Positions 1 through 5,881 of a stretch of DNA of 11,892 nucleotides are shown here, piece after piece. The notes below the pieces were generated by a model, which was not told the DNA's origin, did no database searches, and saw nothing but the letters and a program-made list of their open reading frames with translations. Position 1 is the stretch's first letter, and each line of letters opens with the position of its first letter. A program made the position numbers and the translations under genes. Source of the DNA: Acetobacteraceae bacterium (GTDB lineage Bacteria > Pseudomonadota > Alphaproteobacteria > Acetobacterales > Acetobacteraceae); assembly GCA_030039695.1 (NCBI GenBank), contig JASHVB010000178.1, positions 1 through 11,892 on the forward strand. The letters run 5' to 3'.

Positions 1-316
1 ACACGCTCGCCAGGGCGTGCACCACCGCGCCCTCATGCAGGCAGTCGTATTCCTGGTTGTGCATCTGCCACGCGTTCACAAACGCGGCGGCGGGCGCCGA
101 CAGACGGTTTGAGCGACCCCACACCTGTGCCTGCGGCTGCGCGCCCCAAGTATGGGCAACCGTGAGTAAGCCATCGGCGCCGGCTGCCGACGAACCGGCG
201 ATGCCGACGCCGAAGCTGTCGAGGATGAAGGTCTTCGCCGATTCCACGGCCTGCGGCGACAGGTCCTCGAACCGGGTCTCCCGCGCGTGCGCTGCGAAGC
301 GCTGGGCAGCGGTCAT
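1..316 (-). CDS. MmgE/PrpD family protein, N-terminal part (runs off the window)
   Basis: The first 105 codons of a protein that continues beyond the left edge. The start is the ATG at 316, 12 nt after the transaminase stop, with a purine-rich AGGCGGG just upstream. Family signs are an early ILDSFGVGIAGS stretch (residues 32-43) like the LLDTLGVxLAGS seen near the N-terminus of MmgE/PrpD proteins, and a FVNAWQMHNQEYDCLHEGAV stretch (about residues 79-98), matching the conserved His/Asp-rich segment of the family. The family includes 2-methylcitrate dehydratase (PrpD), cis-aconitate decarboxylase and iminodisuccinate epimerase, mostly cytoplasmic lyases or epimerases acting on polycarboxylates. 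The HNQEYDCLHE variant differs from the HALDFDDTH form of classical PrpD, so I do not call it prpD. It is probably co-transcribed with the upstream transaminase. Family is fairly sure; substrate is unknown. Confidence 0.8.
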   Translation of the reverse strand, partial: MTAAQRFAAHARETRFEDLSPQAVESAKTFILDSFGVGIAGSSAAGADGLLTVAHTWGAQPQAQVWGRSNRLSAPAAAFVNAWQMHNQEYDCLHEGAVVHALASV

Positions 317-328
317 CCCGCCTGCCGC

Positions 329-1735
329 TTACCGCACGACTGCAATCTGCTCCCGCCGCAACTGCACAGTCAGCTCGTCCAGTGCCTCGCCGACGCGTGC
401 GAGCATCGCAACCACCTCACCCTGGTTGATGATCAGCGGCGGGCTGAAGCACAACGTGTCATTCATCACATTGCGGCCGATCACGCCATGTTCCTCGCAA
501 AGCTTTGTCATCCGCGCACCGACGCGTGCGTTCGGATGAAAGTTTTTGCGCGTGGCCTTATCCTGCACCAGCTCCATGGCCGCGATCAGTCCAACGCCGC
601 GCACTTCACCGACCAGCGGATGATCGGCGAAGCGCCGCCGGAGCTCCTGCTGCATGAACGCACCCACCGCGCGCACATGCGTGCCGATATCCATCTCGTC
701 GTAGATTTTCAGCGTCTCGATCGCCACCGCTGCCGGCACCGGATGGCCGGAGTAGGTGAAGCCGTGGCCGAATGTGCCGATCTCGTGGCTTTCCTTGGCG
801 AGCGCATCGAACACCCGCTGGTTCACCATCACCGCGCTAATCGGCAGGTACGATGCGGACAGCGCTTTCGCGCAGGTAAGAATGTCCGGCACAATGTCCA
901 AGGTCTGACAGCCCCAGTAGTTGCCGGTGCGCCAGAACCCACAAATCACCTCGTCAGCGACCAGCAACACGTCGTGTTTCTTCAGCACCGCCTGGATCTT
1001 TGGGAAATATCCGCGCGGCGGCACGATGACTCCGCCGGCGCCCATCACTGGCTCGGCCCACATCGCTGCCACGGTGTCCGGGCCTTCTTCCCGGATCAGC
1101 GCATCCAGTTCGTCGGCGCAGCGCGTGGCGAAATCGTCCTCGCTCTCACCGGGCTCCGCGCCGTGATAGAAATGCGGTGTGATCGTGTGCAGAAAGCCGG
1201 GTAGCGGCACGTCGAACGCACGGTGATTGGCCGCCAGCCCAGTCAGCGACGCGGAGGCGAGCGTGATCCCGTGATAGCCCTTCAGCCGGCCAATGATCTT
1301 CTTCTTGTTTGGCCGGCCCAGCGCATTGTTCATGTACCAGACCATCTTGATCGCTGAGTCGTTTGCCTCCGACCCCGAATTAGCGAAGAACACCTTACTC
1401 ATCGGCGCCGGCGCGCGCTGCAGCAGCATCTCCGCCAAGTCTATCATTGGCTCATGCGACTTGGCGGCGAACGCATGATAGAAGGGTAGCTTGCGCATCT
1501 GCGCGGCTGCCGCTTGCACCAGGCGCTCGTTGTCGAAGCCGAGCGATGCGCACCATAGCCCCGCGACACTTTCGATGTATTCCTTTCCGGCATCATCCCA
1601 CACGCGTACGCCCTCGCCACGCGAGATCACAACTGGACCGACTTCCTGGTGTGTCTGCAGGTCGGTGTAGGGATGCAGCACAGTGGCGATGTCGCGGGCG
1701 GCGGCGGAGTTGGCGCCGAAGGGCGGCGGGGCCAT
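329..1735 (-). CDS. Class-III PLP-dependent omega-transaminase (omega-amino acid/amine:pyruvate type)
   Basis: A 468-residue fold-type I, class-III aminotransferase of normal length (about 450-470) that moves an amino group from an amine or omega-amino acid to a keto acid in the cytoplasm. Visible landmarks: LWC at 60-62 near the substrate pocket, NSGSEAND at 119-126 binding the PLP phosphate, GYHG at 153-156 (Tyr154 stacking on PLP), VADEVICGF from 259 with Asp261 contacting the PLP pyridine nitrogen, catalytic Lys290 in AKALSASYLPIS, and HGFTYSGHP at 324-332. These closely resemble bacterial omega-transaminases such as the Chromobacterium violaceum enzyme, rather than HemL or ArgD. The frame is open 103 codons further upstream, but ATG 1735 has AGGAG 8 nt before it, so that start is chosen. 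It lies 12 nt before the MmgE/PrpD gene, suggesting an operon. Amine donor not predictable. Confidence 0.93.
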   Translation of the reverse strand: MAPPPFGANSAAARDIATVLHPYTDLQTHQEVGPVVISRGEGVRVWDDAGKEYIESVAGLWCASLGFDNERLVQAAAAQMRKLPFYHAFAAKSHEPMIDLAEMLLQRAPAPMSKVFFANSGSEANDSAIKMVWYMNNALGRPNKKKIIGRLKGYHGITLASASLTGLAANHRAFDVPLPGFLHTITPHFYHGAEPGESEDDFATRCADELDALIREEGPDTVAAMWAEPVMGAGGVIVPPRGYFPKIQAVLKKHDVLLVADEVICGFWRTGNYWGCQTLDIVPDILTCAKALSASYLPISAVMVNQRVFDALAKESHEIGTFGHGFTYSGHPVPAAVAIETLKIYDEMDIGTHVRAVGAFMQQELRRRFADHPLVGEVRGVGLIAAMELVQDKATRKNFHPNARVGARMTKLCEEHGVIGRNVMNDTLCFSPPLIINQGEVVAMLARVGEALDELTVQLRREQIAVVR

Positions 1736-2070
1736 GGGTGGATCTCCTGGCTGAGCGTGAAGACAAGGTTGTAAAGCAGTTTCCGCGTCGCCGGAAACGC
1801 TCAAATAGTAGATAGTGGTCACGGACTCTGGCTGCAGACATAGGTCTGCCGCATTGTCTTGCCCTCGAGCGCGTGCGTGACCGTCGATCGTGCGCAAAGG
1901 ACCAAAACGACGCGAACAGCATAGCGGTGGAAGCTGCCGCGCGGTGGCTGATCGCGGGCGCCGAGGTCCGGCGCAAACAACGCGAGGACCGGGAGCATCA
2001 GGCTGCGAACTTGCCCGCGGAACCATCCCCGTCGGAGGAGGCACACAGCGGTCTTGATGCCGAGGACATC

Positions 2071-2089
2071 GGCCGTCCTCCGGACGGCC
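2071..2089. repeat. Perfect inverted repeat, 8-bp arms, 3-nt loop
   Basis: GGCCGTCC (2071-2078) and GGACGGCC (2082-2089) are exact reverse complements around TCC. There is no T-run on either side, so it is not a convincing intrinsic terminator. Role unknown. Confidence 0.6.
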
Positions 2090-2230
2090 CCGAGCATGTG
2101 CAGGCGGAGCCGGTCAGTGCCGAAGGTCGCCCGGATGCCGCCGGCGGTTTCGCCCGTGCCGGGGCACAGCCCCGACTGCATCGCACGAAGATGCAGTTGC
2201 GCGTGCAGCTCGATCAGGCCGACGCGCGGT

Positions 2231-2247
2231 GCCAGGCCGCGCCTGGC
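2231..2247. repeat. Perfect inverted repeat, 7-bp arms, 3-nt loop
   Basis: GCCAGGC (2231-2237) and GCCTGGC (2241-2247) flank CGC. It is the second tight GC hairpin in the gene-free stretch. No T-run follows. Role unknown; chance is possible in DNA this GC-rich. Confidence 0.5.
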
Positions 2248-2663
2248 CGCCTTGGCACCAACCGTCTGGAAACGATCGCTCACTCGGCGCCGAGACGGCG
2301 CGCGGGTCGGAGCCACCGAGGCCGAAGTCCGCGCGGTGACCAGGCGGGTGACAGCCCCTGGAAGCGGCGTTGGAGCGCGTCCGAGAACCGGAGAACCGGG
2401 CGTGCGTCGCCTGAACCGGCGGGGCGTCGAGCCCAATCGGTACGTAGTTGGGGCGCAGCCGGCCGGGCAGGCGCGCCCAACGTGGCACCTGCGCCCTCGC
2501 CGCTGCACAGTGACGCGTCGGCCAGATCCCGGATGTGAACCAGCAGCTGGCTGAGAACGCTGGCCCCCGCCATCGCGGTCACCCTCTCGACCTCTTGGAT
2601 GAGGCGGCCGCACCCGCTGCGGGCACGATGCCGCCGCAAGTCCACGCTCGCGCCCATGTGCGT

Positions 2664-2693
2664 TCGGGGCACCCCGATGCAGACGTGTATCAT
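2664..2693 (+). promoter_or_regulatory. Candidate galE -10 box with a palindrome just upstream
   Basis: TATCAT at 2688-2693 matches the sigma-70 -10 consensus at five of six bases and lies about 33 nt before the galE ATG, leaving room for a short leader that carries GGAG at 2714-2717. No good -35 box stands at 16-18 bp. Instead a perfect 14-bp palindrome, TCGGGG-CA-CCCCGA (2664-2677), occupies that position, as an activator or repressor site would. Inference from sequence only. Confidence 0.4.
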
Positions 2694-2726
2694 CGCCGCG
2701 GCCGACGATATGCGGAGTAACAGACG

Positions 2727-3746
2727 ATGGCACAGCGTTTCCTTGTCACTGGCGGGGCCGGCTATGTCGGCAGTCACCTTGTCGCCGCCCTGCTCGACCG
2801 GGGCGGCGACGTGGTGGTGCTGGACAGCCTGCGCACCGGCCATCGCGCCGCGGTGCTGCCGGGTGCGCGGCTGGTCCAGCTGGACCTGGGGGATGCGACG
2901 GCTGTTGATGCCGCGCTCGCGGACGGCCCCTGGGAGGCGGTGTTCCACTTCGCCTCGCTATCGCTGGTTGGCGAGAGCATGCGCCTGCCGTTCCGCTACC
3001 TGGCCGAGAACGGCGTCAATGCCATCCGCCTCATCGATGCCTGCGTCCGCCACGGGGTCGGGCGCTTCGTCCTGTCCTCCACGGCCAACTTGTTCGGCGC
3101 TCCGGAGACGGTGCCGATCCCCGAGGCGGCGCGCATTGATCCCGGCTCGCCGTACGGCGAGAGCAAATGGATGATCGAACGCACGCTGCTGTGGGCCGGC
3201 CGGATCCACGGCCTGCGCAGCGCCTGCCTGCGCTATTTCAACGCTGCGGGCGCGGACCCTGACGGCCGGCTGGGCGAGGACCACGAACCGGAGACCCATC
3301 TGATTCCGTTGGTGATCGATGCCGCGCTCGGGCGACGGCCGCCGGTGGAGGTGTTCGGCACCGATTATGCGACGCCGGATGGCACCTGCATTCGCGATTA
3401 CGTACATGTTAGCGATCTCGCCGATGCGCACCTGCTGGCCCTGGCGAAACTGGCGGACGGCAATGTCACCTGGAATCTGGGCAACGGTGCGGGTCACTCG
3501 GTGTTGGCGGTGATCCGCTCGGTCGAGCGTGTCGCCGCCCGGAAAGTGCCGCATCGGCTGGGCGCACGCCGTCCGGGCGACCCGGCGGTGTTGGTTGCTG
3601 GTGCGGACACGGCGTTGCGCGCCGGCTGGCGGCCGAAATTCGCAGGACTCGACGATATCGTGCGCACCGCGCTGGCATGGCGGGAAGCGCACCCGGGTGG
3701 ATACGGCGGCCTCCACCCCGAGCCGCTACGTTCCCCCTCCTCCTGA
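2727..3746 (+). CDS. galE: UDP-glucose 4-epimerase (GalE-type extended SDR)
   Basis: A 339-residue NAD-dependent epimerase, the usual GalE length, interconverting UDP-glucose and UDP-galactose in the cytoplasm for galactose use or polysaccharide precursors. The N-terminal Rossmann motif TGGAGYVGSH (residues 8-17) binds NAD. The active site shows Tyr143 and Lys147 in SPYGESK, and SST at 117-119, where Thr119 takes the place of the catalytic Ser of E. coli GalE. RYFNAAGADPDG (169-180), HLIPLVIDAALG (191-202) and DGTCIRDYVHVSDLADAH (218-235) are the characteristic C-terminal substrate-binding segments of GalE proteins and separate it from RmlB-type dehydratases. The ATG has GGAG (2714-2717) 9 nt upstream. 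It appears to be transcribed alone and faces the S49 peptidase gene with an 81-bp gap. A related epimerase acting on another UDP-sugar is not excluded. Confidence 0.92.
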   Translation: MAQRFLVTGGAGYVGSHLVAALLDRGGDVVVLDSLRTGHRAAVLPGARLVQLDLGDATAVDAALADGPWEAVFHFASLSLVGESMRLPFRYLAENGVNAIRLIDACVRHGVGRFVLSSTANLFGAPETVPIPEAARIDPGSPYGESKWMIERTLLWAGRIHGLRSACLRYFNAAGADPDGRLGEDHEPETHLIPLVIDAALGRRPPVEVFGTDYATPDGTCIRDYVHVSDLADAHLLALAKLADGNVTWNLGNGAGHSVLAVIRSVERVAARKVPHRLGARRPGDPAVLVAGADTALRAGWRPKFAGLDDIVRTALAWREAHPGGYGGLHPEPLRSPSS

Positions 3747-3810
3747 GGGAGAGCGCCGGCGTGGCTCCGGTCGGTGCTCGCCCGCGTCCACGGACTCCCA
3801 GATCCGATGC

Positions 3811-3827
3811 GATCCCTGGGATCCCAG
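3811..3827. terminator. Nested palindromes between convergent galE and S49 peptidase genes
   Basis: GATCCC-T-GGGATC (3811-3823) overlaps a perfect 12-bp palindrome CTGGGATCCCAG (3816-3827) that abuts the stop codon of the minus-strand peptidase gene. A weaker CCCTC/GAGGG pairing (3735-3749) overlaps the galE stop. The location between convergent genes suits a bidirectional terminator, but there is no T-run, so this is tentative. Confidence 0.3.
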
Positions 3828-4622
3828 TTAATGCAGGCGCCAGCTCCGTTCCTCGACTGCGTCCAGCACCGCGTCCACCGCCAGCCGTGGCAGGCGGCGA
3901 AGCAGCCCACGTCGCCGCGGCGCGAACCGACGCGCCACCGCGCGTTCGCCGCCGAGCTGGCGGATGAGTGCGTCGATATCGCTAAGCCCGTCGATCAACC
4001 CGAGTTCCAGAGCACGCTCGCCCAATACGAAGCTGCCATCGAATATCGCCGCGTCGTCGCCTTTCAGCCGTGCACCGCGCCGCACGCGCACCCAGTCCTT
4101 GAAACGCGCGTGCAGCGTGTCCAACAGCTCACGCGCGAATGCGACGTCCTCGGGACGCTCGGGCTGGAACGGATCGAACCGCGCCTTGTTCGCCCCTGCG
4201 GTATAGAGGCGGTATTCAATACCCATGCGTTGCATCAGATTGGGAACGCCAAAGCCGCCGCCGCGAACGCCGATCGACCCGACGATGCTCATCCGGTTTG
4301 CGTGGATTTCGTCGGCCGCGCACGCAAGCCAATAGCCCCCGGACGCACCCACTTCGCGAATCACAGCATGCACGGTGACCTTGTGGTCCTCCGCGCGGCG
4401 GCGAATCAGCGTGGCGATCAGGTCCGATTGCACGGGCGAACCGCCAGGACTCTCGATGTCGAGGATCACTGGTTTGCCCCCGGCCGAGCCGAACGCGCGG
4501 TCGATCAGTGGGGCCGCCATGGTGGCGTTCAGGGCACCGGCGCGACGCGCGAGCAGGCCATGCAGTTCGATAACGTTGATGCGTGGCCGGCGCCAGAACA
4601 AAATACGATCAAGGAACGGCAT
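3828..4622 (-). CDS. S49 family peptidase (SppA/SohB-like), short cytoplasmic form
   Basis: A serine protease of the SppA/SohB family, which degrades leftover signal peptides or membrane-protein fragments by a Ser-Lys dyad. Numbered from a GTG at 4640 (270 residues), Ser100 lies in GASGGYW and Lys152 in NKARFDPF. The spacing of 52 equals that of the Bacillus SppA dyad. ESPGGSP (63-69) and SIVGSIGVRGG (118-128) are further S49 motifs. There is no N-terminal membrane anchor, unlike SppA or SohB. The C-terminus (about 232-270) is rich in Arg followed by an amphipathic-looking stretch that might touch the membrane. The ATG at 4622 (264 residues, starting MPFLDRILFWRR) is preferred over the GTG at 4640; neither has a clear Shine-Dalgarno sequence, so the start is uncertain. 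It lies downstream of the FAH-family gene on the same strand, separated by a palindromic repeat. Confidence 0.88.
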   Translation of the reverse strand: MPFLDRILFWRRPRINVIELHGLLARRAGALNATMAAPLIDRAFGSAGGKPVILDIESPGGSPVQSDLIATLIRRRAEDHKVTVHAVIREVGASGGYWLACAADEIHANRMSIVGSIGVRGGGFGVPNLMQRMGIEYRLYTAGANKARFDPFQPERPEDVAFARELLDTLHARFKDWVRVRRGARLKGDDAAIFDGSFVLGERALELGLIDGLSDIDALIRQLGGERAVARRFAPRRRGLLRRLPRLAVDAVLDAVEERSWRLH

Positions 4623-4656
4623 GGGGAAACCCGTTGTCACGAGGCACGTGCTTCGG

Positions 4657-4686
4657 CGTCATGACCGGGCTTGTCCCGACATAACG
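4657..4686. repeat. Alphaproteobacterial-type intergenic palindromic repeat
   Basis: CGTCATGACCGGG (4657-4669), loop CTTG, then TCCCGACATAACG (4674-4686). The arms pair at 9 of 13 positions. The pattern CGTCAT..CCGGGCTTG.CCCG resembles dispersed intergenic hairpins I know from many alphaproteobacterial genomes. It sits between the FAH-family and S49 genes. Assignment is by resemblance only. Confidence 0.45.
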
Positions 4687-4734
4687 TGAGGAGTGGCCTC
4701 GGCACCCCCGCATGTTTCCGCCGGTCCTCGCGCC

Positions 4735-5736
4735 TCAAATGCGGGTGATCGGCGGTCCCGCTTGATTGCTGGCCACCACCTTGTTGCGCAGTACCCCGAT
4801 ACCTTCGACGTCCAGTTCGATTGTGCTGCCATCGGCAAGGAAGCGTCCCATTTCCAGGCCGCAGCATCCGCCAACCGTACCGGAGGCGATGATCTCGCCC
4901 GGACGCAGCGTCTCGTTCTTCGATATGAAGGCGATGATGTGTTCCAGATCATGCAGCATGCCGGCCGTGGTCCTGCGCGTCCACTCCTCACCATTGACCC
5001 GCACACAGACCGAGAGATTGTAAGGATCGGCGATTTCGTCCGCGGTCACGATCCATGGACCGATCGCATTGCCGGTGTCAAAGCTCTTGCCTTTGGTCGG
5101 ACCAAGGCCACCCTCCATCTCTCGCCGCTGCTGATCGCGCGCTGAGAAGTCGTTCATGATCGTGTAGCCGAAGATATGCTGGCGCGCATCCTCTGCTGCG
5201 ATGTCGCTGCCGCCCTTGCCGATGACGACCGCGACCTCCAGTTCGAAATCCATCACGCGGCTGTACGCGGGCCACCGCACCACCGCATCGTTGCCGACGA
5301 CGCTGAACCGGTTACTGATGTACCAGATTGGTTGTTCCCGATAGACGTCGGGCACAGCAGCGGCAGGCAGGGTTGGCGCGGGTTCGCCCGCCAGCGCCGC
5401 CTTGAGCCGCTGCATGCCGAGCGGCGCGTTGCTCACGTGCTGTGCGAATACCGAGCAATCGCGCAACTGCGGCGGCACCGGCAGCGGTGCCAGCAGACGC
5501 ACGTGCTTCAACGGCTGCGCGAACGGGCCAATCGCCGCGTCGTGCAGCGGCAGATGCCGGAGCAGTGTCATCCCTTCGTCGCCGCTCTCGATGAGAGACT
5601 GCATGCTGGCGAGGGCCCGGTGGCGCGCGCCCAGCAAACGCGTGCACGCCGCGGCAGCGTTGATCAGTTGGCCCTTGTCGGACAGTACGATGCCGACGGC
5701 CGGCCCGTCGGCAGTCTGGTAGGTGGCGAGCTTCAT
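4735..5736 (-). CDS. Fumarylacetoacetate hydrolase (FAH) family protein
   Basis: A 333-residue metal-dependent enzyme of the FAH superfamily, whose members hydrolyse, hydrate, decarboxylate or isomerise beta-dicarbonyl acids in degradation of aromatics and other acids. The metal ligands are visible as Glu165 and Glu167 in MDFELEVAVVIGK and Asp196 in NDFSARD. GKSFDTGNAIGPW (216-228) carries the conserved active-site Lys217, and ASGTVGG (284-290) is the late family signature. About 100 N-terminal residues precede the catalytic core, as in fumarylacetoacetase-like proteins rather than the short 2-keto-pentenoate hydratases. ATG 5736 has GAGAGGAAG upstream (core AGGA, 6 nt away). It is divergent from the acyl-CoA synthetase gene across 145 bp, suggesting shared control. 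The specific reaction (fumarylacetoacetase, acylpyruvase, isomerase or other) cannot be fixed from sequence. Confidence 0.9.
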   Translation of the reverse strand: MKLATYQTADGPAVGIVLSDKGQLINAAAACTRLLGARHRALASMQSLIESGDEGMTLLRHLPLHDAAIGPFAQPLKHVRLLAPLPVPPQLRDCSVFAQHVSNAPLGMQRLKAALAGEPAPTLPAAAVPDVYREQPIWYISNRFSVVGNDAVVRWPAYSRVMDFELEVAVVIGKGGSDIAAEDARQHIFGYTIMNDFSARDQQRREMEGGLGPTKGKSFDTGNAIGPWIVTADEIADPYNLSVCVRVNGEEWTRRTTAGMLHDLEHIIAFISKNETLRPGEIIASGTVGGCCGLEMGRFLADGSTIELDVEGIGVLRNKVVASNQAGPPITRI

Positions 5737-5755
5737 GGCGCTTCCTCTCCGGCGG

Positions 5756-5817
5756 ATGCCGTCTCGGCATATTCATAGCATGGCCGACGGAGAAGCATAT
5801 GCACCAGCGCCGGCATC
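5756..5817. promoter_or_regulatory. Putative operator: CGGCAT half-sites in the divergent promoter region
   Basis: ATGCCG-TCT-CGGCAT (5756-5770) is a perfect inverted repeat. A third half-site, CGGCATC, recurs at 5811-5817, ending 4 nt before a TTGACA box. A separate palindrome GCATATGC lies at 5795-5802. Repeated half-sites between divergent catabolic genes are typical of a regulator site, but no regulator gene lies in the window to pair with it. Confidence 0.4.
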
Positions 5818-5821
5818 TCGA

Positions 5822-5850
5822 TTGACAACACCCACCCTCGCCGTCACTAA
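5822..5850 (+). promoter_or_regulatory. Candidate promoter of the acyl-CoA synthetase/dehydratase operon
   Basis: TTGACA at 5822-5827 is a perfect -35 consensus, 54 nt before the ATG. The -10 is weak: CACTAA (5845-5850) at 17 bp spacing, or TAACTG (5848-5853) at 20 bp. A weak -10 with a good -35 and nearby half-sites would suit an activator-dependent promoter. Inference only. Confidence 0.4.
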
Positions 5851-5881
5851 CTGATGGCAGGCACACGCAACGAGACCGTCC

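Larger units (their letters stand above)
1736..2726. other. About 990 bp with no supported gene, between divergent transaminase and galE
   Basis: Open frames exist on both strands (for example minus 1819-2283 from a GTG, 154 residues, and plus 1873-2538), but none gives a recognisable motif, they overlap one another, and position-specific GC does not single out one frame. I therefore call no gene. The transaminase leader with its AGGAG occupies the left end. The galE promoter region occupies the right end. Two perfect hairpins lie inside: GGCCGTCC/GGACGGCC at 2071-2089 and GCCAGGC/GCCTGGC at 2231-2247, each with a 3-nt loop. The stretch could be a decayed gene or insertion remnant; the sequence alone does not show which. 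Confidence 0.6.

Noticed and set aside
57..1204. Plus-strand open frames (57-539, 287-1204) opposite the MmgE/PrpD and transaminase genes
   Set aside because: They are antisense to well-supported genes, overlap each other and show no family motif; long antisense frames are expected in GC-rich DNA.
329..1735. Glutamate-1-semialdehyde aminotransferase or acetylornithine aminotransferase
   Set aside because: The LWC, HGFTYSGHP and AKALSASYLPI segments fit the omega-transaminase group, and no haem or arginine genes are nearby.
1736..2044. Upstream extension of the transaminase by 103 residues to a start at 2044
   Set aside because: The extension has no resemblance to the family N-terminus, would give an over-long protein, and the ATG at 1735 has a proper AGGAG 8 nt upstream.
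1819..2733. Minus-strand frame of 304 codons upstream of the transaminase
   Set aside because: Its product is Arg/Pro-rich without motifs, it overlaps the galE start and other open frames, and codon-position composition gives no support. Only a shorter version from 2283 remains as an open question.
2280..2948. Minus-strand frame of 222 codons crossing the galE start
   Set aside because: Antisense to the NAD-binding N-terminus of galE and without recognisable domains.
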